64,000 nt of DNA from an uncultured Bacteroides sp. (GTDB lineage: Bacteria; Bacteroidota; Bacteroidia; Bacteroidales; Bacteroidaceae), in assembly GCF_963675905.1 (NCBI RefSeq), contig NZ_OY780936.1, positions 3,295,946 through 3,359,945 of the forward strand, given 5' to 3'. Position 1 is the first letter of the stretch; each line of letters begins with the position of its first letter. The notes under the pieces were generated by a model. It had not been told where the DNA came from, did not search any database, and saw only the letters and a program-made list of their open reading frames with translations. Below are positions 15,947 through 24,423 of this stretch, piece by piece. A program made the translations under genes and the position numbers.

Positions 15947-16028
15947 TGCGGCTGAAGGGACTCGAACCCCCACGACTCTCGTCACTAGATCCTAAGTCTA
16001 GCGCGGCTACCAATTACGCCACAGCCGC
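15947..16028 (-). tRNA. tRNA-Leu (anticodon UAG)
   Basis: 82 bases on the minus strand. The acceptor stem pairs GCGGCTG with CAGCCGC and the discriminator is A. The D region has TGGCGTAATTGGTAGCC. The anticodon arm is CTAGA-CTTAGGA-TCTAG, which places TAG at 34-36 and gives tRNA-Leu reading CUA/CUG. A long variable arm (GTGACGAGAGTCGT) marks the class II type expected for Leu. The T arm contains GGTTCGAGTCC. CCA is not encoded. A full promoter lies upstream and a terminator downstream, so it is its own transcription unit. Confidence 0.95.
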
Positions 16029-16064
16029 ATTTGCGGTTGATGTCGCACTTCTGTTTAGCGGTTG

Positions 16065-16095
16065 CAAAGGTAGGAATTATTTCTTTATGTGCAAA
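16065..16095 (-). promoter_or_regulatory. Promoter of tRNA-Leu
   Basis: Read on the minus strand: TTTG (complement of 16092-16095), a 19-base spacer, then TACCTTTG (complement of 16065-16072). This is an exact Bacteroidales promoter. Transcription would start near 16058, about 30 bases before the mature tRNA 5' end. Confidence 0.8.
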
Positions 16096-16114
16096 CAAAT
16101 TCCAAATTTATTTT

Positions 16115-17137
16115 CTATTTTTTTAAAAAAGCTCTTGCTCGTTCTATAATGGTATCAATCCCTTTACTATAATCGGTGGATGAAATATCCACTTTTATGT
16201 CGGGATCAATGCCCCATTCTATCTGTTCCATATTGGCATCAGAATGCGGACTGGACGAGAAACGAACATTCCATCCGTTGGGCAATTCGGAAGTAAAAGG
16301 CAAACCTGATCCACCTCCGGTTTTGTCTCCAATGATAGTAACTAATGGCAGCATACGCATACTGTTTACAAAATCGTTCGTGGCACTATAGCTTCTACGG
16401 TTGGTAAGTACCGCAACTTTTTTTTGCCACCTGATACTATTGGATGGTTCCAGATAAATAGGATAGGGATCTGAGAAATCGGTATGTCCTATCCCTGTCT
16501 TGTGACGTATATAGCCGGTGAGTACCTTTTCATTAGTGAAACGTTCTGCCAGTTTGGTGGCGTTTGTAATGGTGCCCCCGCCATTGTTGCGTACATCAAT
16601 GATTAATCCGTCACAAATAGCCAGATTGCTCAGTACTTCATCCAGATTACCATTACCAATGCCTGAAGAGAAACTCCCATAATAAATATAGCCAATATTG
16701 TCGTCCAGTACTTTGTATTTTATTCCTGATGCAATCCGATAGTCAGTCCCAAGATAGTTTTTTTGTATGCTGTCACTGAAATTCATGGGGTAATCTTCAT
16801 ACCATTTCCAGTAACGCGCAACATCGTTGGCCGAATACAGATTAACATGTCCGTCTTTTAGTTCGGAAAGCATATCTCCAAGCACTTGAAACAATCCATC
16901 GTTCGTCATATCAGCAGAGATTCTTTTCTTATATTTTGTGTGGATGGCTTCCCAGTCAATATTCTTATAATCCAGAAAACAATATTGCTCGTCAATAATT
17001 GACCATAATTCTTCGAAATTGCCTTCGGGTGTGTCGCTGTAAGTAGCTTCATCCACGCACGAAGTCATGATAAACAGGAGAGAGCAGAAGGTTATGCTCC
17101 AACTTATATAATATTTAATATGTTCTTTAAATCTCAT
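16115..17137 (-). CDS. S41-family peptidase lipoprotein
   Basis: A 340-residue exported protease-like protein. The N-terminus WSITFCSLLFIMTSC gives a lipobox, so it is probably a lipoprotein. Residues 40-110 are the helical head of tail-specific proteases (FEELWSIIDEQYCFLDYKNI). There is no obvious PDZ domain. The S41 catalytic core starts at GYIYYGSFSSG and includes GLIIDVRNNGGGTITNATKLA, VLTNRRSYSATNDF with the likely nucleophile Ser, and IIGDKTGGGSGLP. It is 24 bases downstream of the DUF3316 gene on the same strand. The substrate is unknown. Confidence 0.87.
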   Translation of the reverse strand: MRFKEHIKYYISWSITFCSLLFIMTSCVDEATYSDTPEGNFEELWSIIDEQYCFLDYKNIDWEAIHTKYKKRISADMTNDGLFQVLGDMLSELKDGHVNLYSANDVARYWKWYEDYPMNFSDSIQKNYLGTDYRIASGIKYKVLDDNIGYIYYGSFSSGIGNGNLDEVLSNLAICDGLIIDVRNNGGGTITNATKLAERFTNEKVLTGYIRHKTGIGHTDFSDPYPIYLEPSNSIRWQKKVAVLTNRRSYSATNDFVNSMRMLPLVTIIGDKTGGGSGLPFTSELPNGWNVRFSSSPHSDANMEQIEWGIDPDIKVDISSTDYSKGIDTIIERARAFLKK

Positions 17138-17161
17138 TACGATTAATTGTTGTATTACACA

Positions 17162-18010
17162 TTAATACGCTCTTAGTTTTGCCGGAAGCGGATTTCCGTT
17201 TTTGCTTTTTACAATGTACAGGTCTTTCACAAAGCCCACCATGAAGATATGCGAATATGTATGTGTTTTTAGCTTATTGACTTTGGATTGCTGAATATCC
17301 CAAAGATAGTTGAGCCGTATTTTGGTACTTCCGATTGGGAAATCAAGAGAGAACAACTGACGAATTGAGGGCTGATTATTCAGGCTGGTGAGTTTAATAA
17401 CTCCTTCGCTATTTCCTAAAGTAAATATCTCGTAGTATGATTGTCCGTAGTTGGGTGAAAACATAACACCAACTACAGGGATGTTTGCCTGATAACGTGC
17501 TACAAACTGATAGTTCTTAATATTGAAACGATAGATAACCATCCCGGATGCGGCAATATTTGCATACGCTTTAGCTGATGCAGGGTTATTAGAATTCTGT
17601 AGATTATAGACGAATCCACCGTTTATGTCACTTAATCCTCCTGCAAGTAGTTTTAGATTATCGTTAATGCGAAACTGATAATGCAGTCCATAGTTCCAGT
17701 TCACCAATCCGGCAAAAGTATTATTGTTATCTACCCGATTGTGAGTATAAGAAATATTTGCCTGAAAAATATTCTGCAACGATACATTCCCGTCAAATAG
17801 CTTTGTCATTCTGATTGTTTCTCTGGCAACACGTCCCTCGATACCTGTATATTCCTGAGGTGAAAGGTAGGTATCGAGTAAGTTTGTATATCCTACACCA
17901 TAAGTTATGGCGCGAGTAACAAAACGGTTGGCCTGCAATGAATCGCTTTGGGCGGAGATAGTTCCACTCAGTCCAATAAGAATGACAAGTAATGCAGTTA
18001 TTTTTCTCAT
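17162..18010 (-). CDS. DUF3316 secreted protein
   Basis: A 282-residue protein with a signal peptide (MRKITALLVILIGLSGTISA, then QSDS). The mature part is rich in alternating polar/aromatic strands and matches DUF3316, a Bacteroidales family that looks like a small outer-membrane beta-barrel (TRAITYGVGYTNLLDTYLSP, YRFNIKNYQFVARYQANIPV, and C-terminal THTYSHIFMVGFVKDLYIVK). It ends LRAY. It sits between parC (53 bases) and the S41 peptidase (24 bases). Function is not known. Confidence 0.75.
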   Translation of the reverse strand: MRKITALLVILIGLSGTISAQSDSLQANRFVTRAITYGVGYTNLLDTYLSPQEYTGIEGRVARETIRMTKLFDGNVSLQNIFQANISYTHNRVDNNNTFAGLVNWNYGLHYQFRINDNLKLLAGGLSDINGGFVYNLQNSNNPASAKAYANIAASGMVIYRFNIKNYQFVARYQANIPVVGVMFSPNYGQSYYEIFTLGNSEGVIKLTSLNNQPSIRQLFSLDFPIGSTKIRLNYLWDIQQSKVNKLKTHTYSHIFMVGFVKDLYIVKSKNGNPLPAKLRAY

Positions 18011-18063
18011 TAGTTCATTTTGTGTTTAGCAGACATAGTGGAACTTGCAAAAACCTTAACTCA

Positions 18064-20802
18064 TCAGAATAATTTCATTTGTCCCGTAATCTCATCAATT
18101 ATATCACCTTCACTTTTATCTTTGTCCGGATCCATGTTTTCAGTTTCGGCATCTTCGTCTTCGGTTTCTTTGTTCTCCTCGCTGCCTGGTTCCGGGAAGC
18201 GGGTTGGTTCAATCTCGTTTATCGCGCCAATGGCAAAGGTTGTGATACGTTTTCCTTTAGCCTTGAAACTTTTAACCGAGATAAACTCTTCCGCATCTAT
18301 TATCAATGTTTCACGGAAACTGTCGTTCCCTCCAAATATTACTTCAAAACGAGGATAGAACTCATCTGTGAGAAGAATCAGCTTATTATCCTTGTTATCG
18401 CCCAGATAGTTCTGCTTGCGCGAAGTAGCATCGAGCGTGAAACGTTTCAGATAAGGATAATTCTGCTGATCGGCATCATAAAGCGCAGCGCACCATACTT
18501 TGTTTGGATCGAACTTTTCAACGATACTCACATTATCTTCGTAGTGATTGCTGAGATCGAAGTTGCTTAAATAGAATTCTCCATTATTTAGCAGAACAAG
18601 AATAGAATCATCGCTCTGGAATTCCCCAAGATATTCTCCTCGTCCATCATAATTAAGACGTAATACATCCCTGTCGAACCATACTTTTCGTCCGCCCAGA
18701 GTAGAGCCTCCTTTTTGTTTCAGACCAACTTTATGAACGTCATTCTTGGTTAATAAATTACCCATAGACTGACGTCCCTTAATAGCTATCTCACTAAAAT
18801 CTTTTTCAAAAATAATTTTGCGGATTCGTGGATTAGGCTTCAATGTTACTTTAATTACTTCTGCTTCTCCATTTGGATTTGCACTGAAATAAACAATTCG
18901 TGATCCGGGAGTTCCCTGACTAACATCATATTCCTTGTCGCGAGTCATTGCCGTAACATTGAATCGCTTAATGTAATGGAATCCTTCTTTTCCGTCGCGG
19001 TAAACAACATTATAGATGGTTCGTTTGTCATTCTTCTTAAAGATATTTACGTAAAGAATGTTTTTACCCACAAACATTTTGTCGGCCACACGAACAATCT
19101 TGTATTTCCCGTCACGATAGAAGATAATCACATCATCAATATCTGAACAATTGGCAATATACTCATCTTTTTTAAGAGCAGTACCAATAAATCCTTCTTC
19201 ACGGTTTATGTATAATTTTTCGTTGGCTTCTACTACTTTAGCGGCCACGATTGTATCGAAATTACGAAGCTCGGTTAAACGTGGATAGTTTTTTCCGTAT
19301 TTGTTTTTGAGCATTGCATACCAATCAACAGTATACTCAATAATATTTGCAAGGTGTTTGTCAATCTCCTCTATCTCAGCCTTCATTCTGGCAATCAGTT
19401 CTTCAGCTTTCTCTGAATTAAACTTGAGGATACGACCCATCTTTATCTCCATCAACTTAAGGATATCCTCCTTAGTTACTTCTCTGATAAGTGATGGATA
19501 ATAAGGGGTTAACCGGCTATCAATATGCTCACAAGCTTCGTCCATAGATTTAGCCTGTTCAAATTCCTTGTCTTTATAAATTCTTTCTTCAATGAATATT
19601 TTCTCCAAAGAACTGTAGTGTAAACCTTCTTGTAACTCGCCCTTGTGAATTAATAATTCCTGAGTGAGTAAGCTTTTTGTATTGTCTACAGATTTCTTTA
19701 AAACATCACTTATTCTAAGGAAGTAAGGCTTCTGTTCATCAATTACACAACAGTTTGGTGAAATGCTTATTTCACAATCTGTAAATGCATAAAGAGCATC
19801 AATTGTTTTATCAGAAGAAACTCCCGGAGCCAGATGAACGAGAATCTCTACCTGAGCAGAAGTATTATCGTCTACTTTTCGGATCTTGATTTTTCCTTTA
19901 TCAACCGCTTTTAATATTGATTCAATAACAGAGGTTGTGTTTTTACCGTAAGGAATCTCCGTAATAGCCAGCGTTTTATTATCAATCTTGGTAATCTTTG
20001 AACGAACTTTTACGCTTCCTCCACGTTCGCCATCATTGTATTTGGATACATCGATAGCACCCCCGGTTTGGAAATCGGGATAAAGCTCGAACTCTTCACC
20101 GTGAAGATAGGATATGGAGGCATCACATAATTCGTTAAAGTTGTGAGGCAAAATCTTGGAAGAAAGTCCCACAGCAATACCTTCTACGCCTTGAGCCAGA
20201 AGAAGAGGGAACTTTACAGGCAGTGTTACCGGTTCTTTATTTCGTCCGTCGTAAGATTGTTTCCATTCAGTGGTTTTAGGGTTAAACACCACATCGAGCG
20301 CAAATTTAGACAGACGAGCTTCAATATAACGGGGAGCTGCAGCGCCATCGCCGGTAAGTATATTACCCCAGTTACCCTGGCAGTCCACTAATAAGTCTTT
20401 TTGTCCAAGCTGTACCAGTGCATCGCCAATGGAAGCATCGCCGTGAGGGTGAAACTGCATAGTGTGACCAACAATATTTGCCACTTTGTTATAACGTCCG
20501 TCGTCCAGTCGCTTCATGGAATGAAGAATACGTCGTTGAACAGGCTTTAGTCCGTCATTAATATGCGGAACTGCACGCTCTAGAATTACATAAGAAGCGT
20601 AGTCAAGAAACCAGCTCTGATACATACCAGACAGCTGGTGCTTAATATTTTCGTCTTGAGAACCAACAGGTTTATAGTCGGAATGTTCGTTGATGTTTGC
20701 TAATTCTTCTTCTGCTGAGTTCTCTTCTTCTATGAAATTCTCTTCAGAAGAAGGTACTATATCGTCGTTCAATTCATTTTTATCGATTGTGTCGTCACTC
20801 AT
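18064..20802 (-). CDS. parC: DNA topoisomerase IV subunit A (ParC/GyrA family)
   Basis: A 912-residue type IIA topoisomerase A subunit. The N-terminus has an acidic tail before the domain starts at YASYVILERAVPHINDGLKP and VQRRILHSMKRLDDGRYNKV. The helix-turn-helix recognition region reads HPHGDASIGDALV. The catalytic tyrosine is in AAPRYIEARLS. The C-terminal half is a degenerate beta-propeller (MGNLLTKNDVHKVGLKQKGG), and the protein ends with an acidic tail (TEDEDAETENMDPDKDKSEG). Bacteroidales carry separate gyrA. The long degenerate propeller without a clear GyrA-box points to ParC. parE is not next to it. It is divergent from glyS. Confidence 0.85.
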   Translation of the reverse strand: MSDDTIDKNELNDDIVPSSEENFIEEENSAEEELANINEHSDYKPVGSQDENIKHQLSGMYQSWFLDYASYVILERAVPHINDGLKPVQRRILHSMKRLDDGRYNKVANIVGHTMQFHPHGDASIGDALVQLGQKDLLVDCQGNWGNILTGDGAAAPRYIEARLSKFALDVVFNPKTTEWKQSYDGRNKEPVTLPVKFPLLLAQGVEGIAVGLSSKILPHNFNELCDASISYLHGEEFELYPDFQTGGAIDVSKYNDGERGGSVKVRSKITKIDNKTLAITEIPYGKNTTSVIESILKAVDKGKIKIRKVDDNTSAQVEILVHLAPGVSSDKTIDALYAFTDCEISISPNCCVIDEQKPYFLRISDVLKKSVDNTKSLLTQELLIHKGELQEGLHYSSLEKIFIEERIYKDKEFEQAKSMDEACEHIDSRLTPYYPSLIREVTKEDILKLMEIKMGRILKFNSEKAEELIARMKAEIEEIDKHLANIIEYTVDWYAMLKNKYGKNYPRLTELRNFDTIVAAKVVEANEKLYINREEGFIGTALKKDEYIANCSDIDDVIIFYRDGKYKIVRVADKMFVGKNILYVNIFKKNDKRTIYNVVYRDGKEGFHYIKRFNVTAMTRDKEYDVSQGTPGSRIVYFSANPNGEAEVIKVTLKPNPRIRKIIFEKDFSEIAIKGRQSMGNLLTKNDVHKVGLKQKGGSTLGGRKVWFDRDVLRLNYDGRGEYLGEFQSDDSILVLLNNGEFYLSNFDLSNHYEDNVSIVEKFDPNKVWCAALYDADQQNYPYLKRFTLDATSRKQNYLGDNKDNKLILLTDEFYPRFEVIFGGNDSFRETLIIDAEEFISVKSFKAKGKRITTFAIGAINEIEPTRFPEPGSEENKETEDEDAETENMDPDKDKSEGDIIDEITGQMKLF

Positions 20803-20964
20803 AAATCTTCTCTTTCCTCTTTTTCGGTATCGTTTTTAACAACAAATTATGTTTTTTACATCATTATGGGGTGATGTGCAGACAAAAATACGAATTTTAT
20901 TGAAAAAATTCATTTACTTTGCATTTTATTTCTGGTAAGCAAGTTAACAAATAAAACAAAAGAT

Positions 20965-22506
20965 ATGGCACAAGAAGATGTTTTTAAGAAAATTGTATCA
21001 CACTGTAAAGAGTATGGTTATGTATTCCCTTCAAGTGATATTTATGATGGACTTGGAGCAGTGTATGATTACGGTCAGATGGGAGTAGAGTTGAAGAACA
21101 ATATTAAGAAATATTGGTGGGACAGCATGGTGTTGCTTCACGAAAATATTGTTGGTATTGACTCAGCTATATTTATGCACCCTACTATCTGGAAAGCTTC
21201 CGGTCACGTTGACGCTTTCAATGACCCTTTGATTGATAACAAAGATTCTAAAAAACGCTACCGTGCGGATGTGCTTATTGAAGATCAGCTTGCTAAATAT
21301 GATGAAAAGATTAACAAGGAAGTTGAAAAAGCACGCAAAAAATTTGGTGAATCATTTGATGAAGCTCAATATAGATCTACTAATCCACGTGTAATTGGTC
21401 ATCAGGAAAAACGTGATGCTTTGCACACCCGATTTGCAAAGGCATTAAACGACAGTAATCTGGATGAACTTCGTCAGATTATTGTTGATGAAGAAATTGT
21501 TTGTCCTATTTCAGGAACAAAGAACTGGACGGAAGTTCGTCAGTTTAATCTGATGTTCTCTACCGAGATGGGATCTACCAGTGAAGGTGCATCGAAGATT
21601 TATCTTCGTCCTGAAACAGCTCAGGGTATTTTTGTGAACTACCTGAATGTACAGAAAACCGGTCGTATGAAAATACCTTTCGGTATTGCTCAGATTGGTA
21701 AGGCTTTCCGTAACGAGATTGTTGCCCGTCAGTTTATTTTCCGTATGCGTGAGTTCGAACAGATGGAAATGCAGTTCTTTGTACGTCCGGGAGAAGAACT
21801 TAACTGGTTCAAGACTTGGAAAGAACAACGCTTGAAATGGCATAAAGCTCTTGGATTTGGAGATGCTAAATATCGTTTCCACGATCATGATAAGTTAGCT
21901 CACTATGCAAATGCTGCTACAGATATTGAATTTGAAATGCCATTCGGATTTAAAGAAGTAGAAGGTATCCACTCTCGTACAAACTTTGACTTGAGTCAGC
22001 ACGAAAAATATTCAGGAAAGAATATTAAATACTTCGATCCAGAGTTAAACGAATCATATACTCCGTACGTAATTGAAACATCTATCGGTGTAGACCGTAT
22101 GTTCCTTAGCGTAATGTGTTCTTCTTATTGCGAAGAAACTCTTGAAGGTGGCGAAACACGCGTGGTACTTAAATTACCTGCTGCTCTTGCTCCAATTAAA
22201 CTAGCTGTTATGCCGCTTGTTAAGAAAGATGGTCTTCCTGAAAAAGCACGTGAAATCATCAATGACTTGAAATTCCACTTCAATTGCCAATACGATGAAA
22301 AGGATTCAATTGGTAAGCGTTACCGCCGTCAGGATGCTATTGGTACTCCATACTGTGTAACTGTAGATCACCAGACTCTGGAAGATAACTGTGTAACTAT
22401 CCGCCACCGTGATACAATGGCTCAGGAAAGAGTTGCAATCTCCGAACTGAATAATATCATTGCTGATAAGGTTAGTATCACTACTCTTTTAAAGACTTTG
22501 ATTTAA
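20965..22506 (+). CDS. glyS: Glycyl-tRNA synthetase (alpha2 type)
   Basis: A 513-residue class II synthetase that charges tRNA-Gly. It is the single-chain homodimer type, not the alpha/beta bacterial type. Landmarks: GLGAVYDYGQMGVELKNNIK near the start, the conserved STNPRVIGHQEKRDALHTRF-type insert, motif 2 region GIAQIGKAFRNEIVARQFIF with REFEQMEMQFFV, and motif 3 ETSIGVDRMFLSV. The anticodon-binding domain occupies about residues 400-513 (APIKLAVMPLVKKDGLPEKA). It is monocistronic, with a strong terminator 22 bases after the stop. Confidence 0.95.
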   Translation: MAQEDVFKKIVSHCKEYGYVFPSSDIYDGLGAVYDYGQMGVELKNNIKKYWWDSMVLLHENIVGIDSAIFMHPTIWKASGHVDAFNDPLIDNKDSKKRYRADVLIEDQLAKYDEKINKEVEKARKKFGESFDEAQYRSTNPRVIGHQEKRDALHTRFAKALNDSNLDELRQIIVDEEIVCPISGTKNWTEVRQFNLMFSTEMGSTSEGASKIYLRPETAQGIFVNYLNVQKTGRMKIPFGIAQIGKAFRNEIVARQFIFRMREFEQMEMQFFVRPGEELNWFKTWKEQRLKWHKALGFGDAKYRFHDHDKLAHYANAATDIEFEMPFGFKEVEGIHSRTNFDLSQHEKYSGKNIKYFDPELNESYTPYVIETSIGVDRMFLSVMCSSYCEETLEGGETRVVLKLPAALAPIKLAVMPLVKKDGLPEKAREIINDLKFHFNCQYDEKDSIGKRYRRQDAIGTPYCVTVDHQTLEDNCVTIRHRDTMAQERVAISELNNIIADKVSITTLLKTLI

Positions 22507-22527
22507 TATAAGGATATTGATATAAAG

Positions 22528-22573
22528 TTAAGGCCTCAGTTCCTGTTTGGGAATCTGAGGCCTTAATTGTTTT
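22528..22573 (+). terminator. Terminator after glyS
   Basis: A 12-bp perfect stem, TTAAGGCCTCAG / CTGAGGCCTTAA, with an inner TTCC / GGGAA extension. It is followed by TTGTTTT. Confidence 0.88.
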
Positions 22574-22640
22574 CAGTGCTTTCTATGTTTTTTGATCCTT
22601 ATTCCTACGTTTTTAAAAACTCAAAGGAATATTAATGTTT

Positions 22641-22715
22641 CCTTGTACAAAACATTTAATTCTTCTGTACAAAAGAAAGAATTGTTCTGTACAGAAGAAT
22701 GCATTCTTTTGTACA
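22641..22715. repeat. Phased palindrome array B (period 22 bp, 4 units)
   Basis: TGTACA occurs four times, at 22644, 22666, 22688 and 22710, exactly 22 bases apart. Units extend to a consensus near TTCTTCTGTACAAAAGAA; the third is a perfect 12-base palindrome, TTCTGTACAGAA. The four units are also mirror-symmetric as a set about 22679.5: the left half closely matches the reverse complement of the right half. The array lies between the 3' ends of two convergent genes (glyS and the GH3-type gene), so it is unlikely to be a promoter operator. Confidence 0.85.
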
Positions 22716-22751
22716 AGATAATATAAACTATTTAGCTTATTTTTTAAAAGT

Positions 22752-24275
22752 TCAGGCTAGGTTCTCGTTATTGTTTAGAAGAATCATTTCTTCAATGTTC
22801 TCTCTCGTATTGCTTAGCCTTGGAACCTTGTGTTGCCCGCCTAATTTTCCTTTCATTTTAAGCCAGTCAATAAACAGACCTTTTCGGGCTATAATAACCT
22901 CTAAAGGCTGAAGCGCAATGTCTTTATACCTTTTAGCCTCGTAATCAGAATTTAGCTCTTTCAAGGATGAATCTAAAATTTCGGCAAACTTATCTACAGA
23001 ATCGGGCATTACGGCAAATTCAATTAGCCATTGGTGACGGCATTTTGCATTCTTGTCCATAAATACCGGTGCAGCAGAATATTCGCATATTTGAGCTCCG
23101 GTAGCAGCACACGCTTTAGCCAGCCCCTTTTCTGCATTATCTATTATAAGCTCTTCTCCAAAGGCATTAATAAAATGCTTTGTTCTGCCAGTAATGACAA
23201 ACTTATATGGATTCTTTGAAGTGAATTTTACTGTATCGCCAATCATATATCGCCATAAACCACAGGAAGTGCTTATTACCATTGCATAGTTTTTGTTTAG
23301 TTCTACATCGGCAAGGCAATAGATTTCCGGATTCTCCTCATGAAGCTGATCTAGCGGTATAAATTCATAGAAAATGCCGTAATCAATCATCAATAACATG
23401 GAAGGGTCGGATAGGTCGTTCTGAACCCCAAAGAAGCCTTCAGAGGCATTGTATGTTTCCACATAATGCATCTTGCTTGTCTGTATAAGCTGCTTGTACT
23501 GCTCACGATAGGGGGCAAAACTTACTCCACCGTGGAAAAAAACTTCCAGGTTAGGCCAAACCTCTTCCAAAGTTTGCTTTCCGGTGATTTCGAGAACTCT
23601 TTTTATCAGCACCAGAAACCACGAAGGAACCCCGGAGAGATTTGTTACATTCTTGTTAATTGTTTCTTGAGCTATCCGTTCTATTTTGCTTTCCCACTCA
23701 CTCATTAACGCAGTCTCTTTACTTGGAACGCGTATCAGGTTGAAAAGAGGATTGATATTCTGAATAAGTATTGCTGATAAATCGCCTACAAGTCCGTGCC
23801 TGGAATTCAGATTCGGGCTGTGGCTTCCTCCAAGGATTAACCCTTTCCCAGAGAAGAAGCGGCTTTCCGGGTTTATTTGAGAGTACAAAGCAACGCAATC
23901 CTGACCACCGCGGTAATGAATATCTTTCAAAGCTTCACGGCTTACAGGCAGGAATTTACTTTTGTCGTTTGTAGTACCGGATGATTTTGCAAACCATTCA
24001 ATTTTAGAAGGCCATAAAAGGTTCTGCTCTCCCGAACGTATTCTTTCAACATACGGTTTAACATCATCATACGTCTGTACAGGAACTCTTTTTTTGAACT
24101 CCTCATAAGAATTGATGCTGTTATAGTCGTACTTTCTTCCCCATTCAGTATGCTTGGCTTCTTTTAAAAGCCTGGCAAGTACTTGTTCCTGGATAGATTG
24201 TGCGGCTGTATTATATAATGCAAGTTCTTTAAGTCGTGGAATGAAAAATTTACTAATCAGCTTTGTACTGTTCAT
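22752..24275 (-). CDS. GH3-family acyl-acid amido synthetase-like protein
   Basis: A 507-residue protein of the GH3 (auxin-responsive promoter) family in the ANL adenylate-forming superfamily. Plant members adenylate a carboxylic acid and join it to an amino acid. Motifs visible are FAKSSGTTNDKSKFLPVS (ATP-binding motif 1) near residue 95, VETYNASEGFFGVQ (motif 2) near 275, and TSCGLWRYMIGDTVKFTSKN with TGRTKHFINAFGEELI (motif 3). All core ATP-binding elements are present, so an active ligase is expected. The bacterial substrates are unknown. It is a lone gene divergent from phosphofructokinase. Confidence 0.85.
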   Translation of the reverse strand: MNSTKLISKFFIPRLKELALYNTAAQSIQEQVLARLLKEAKHTEWGRKYDYNSINSYEEFKKRVPVQTYDDVKPYVERIRSGEQNLLWPSKIEWFAKSSGTTNDKSKFLPVSREALKDIHYRGGQDCVALYSQINPESRFFSGKGLILGGSHSPNLNSRHGLVGDLSAILIQNINPLFNLIRVPSKETALMSEWESKIERIAQETINKNVTNLSGVPSWFLVLIKRVLEITGKQTLEEVWPNLEVFFHGGVSFAPYREQYKQLIQTSKMHYVETYNASEGFFGVQNDLSDPSMLLMIDYGIFYEFIPLDQLHEENPEIYCLADVELNKNYAMVISTSCGLWRYMIGDTVKFTSKNPYKFVITGRTKHFINAFGEELIIDNAEKGLAKACAATGAQICEYSAAPVFMDKNAKCRHQWLIEFAVMPDSVDKFAEILDSSLKELNSDYEAKRYKDIALQPLEVIIARKGLFIDWLKMKGKLGGQHKVPRLSNTRENIEEMILLNNNENLA

Positions 24276-24423
24276 TATGTATTCGATAATAAGTTCAATA
24301 TCTTATGCAAAAATAACCTTTTTATTATATTTATACTCTCTCGAATATATTTTTTTACTGTTTTTCTTATTGCTTCTATTTTTTTCTATCTTTACGCTCA
24401 TATTAGAATTAAAATTTTAGGGT

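Noticed and set aside
15946-16149. 67-codon plus-strand frame
   Set aside because: It runs antisense through tRNA-Leu, its promoter and the end of the S41 peptidase gene.
22641-22715. CRISPR-like regular array
   Set aside because: Repeat cores are only 6-12 bases, the spacing of 22 bases leaves no spacer of normal size, and no cas genes lie nearby.
24154-24420. 88-codon plus-strand frame rich in Phe/Leu/Ile
   Set aside because: It overlaps the GH3-type gene antisense and then AT-rich leader. The hydrophobic stretch comes from poly-T sequence.
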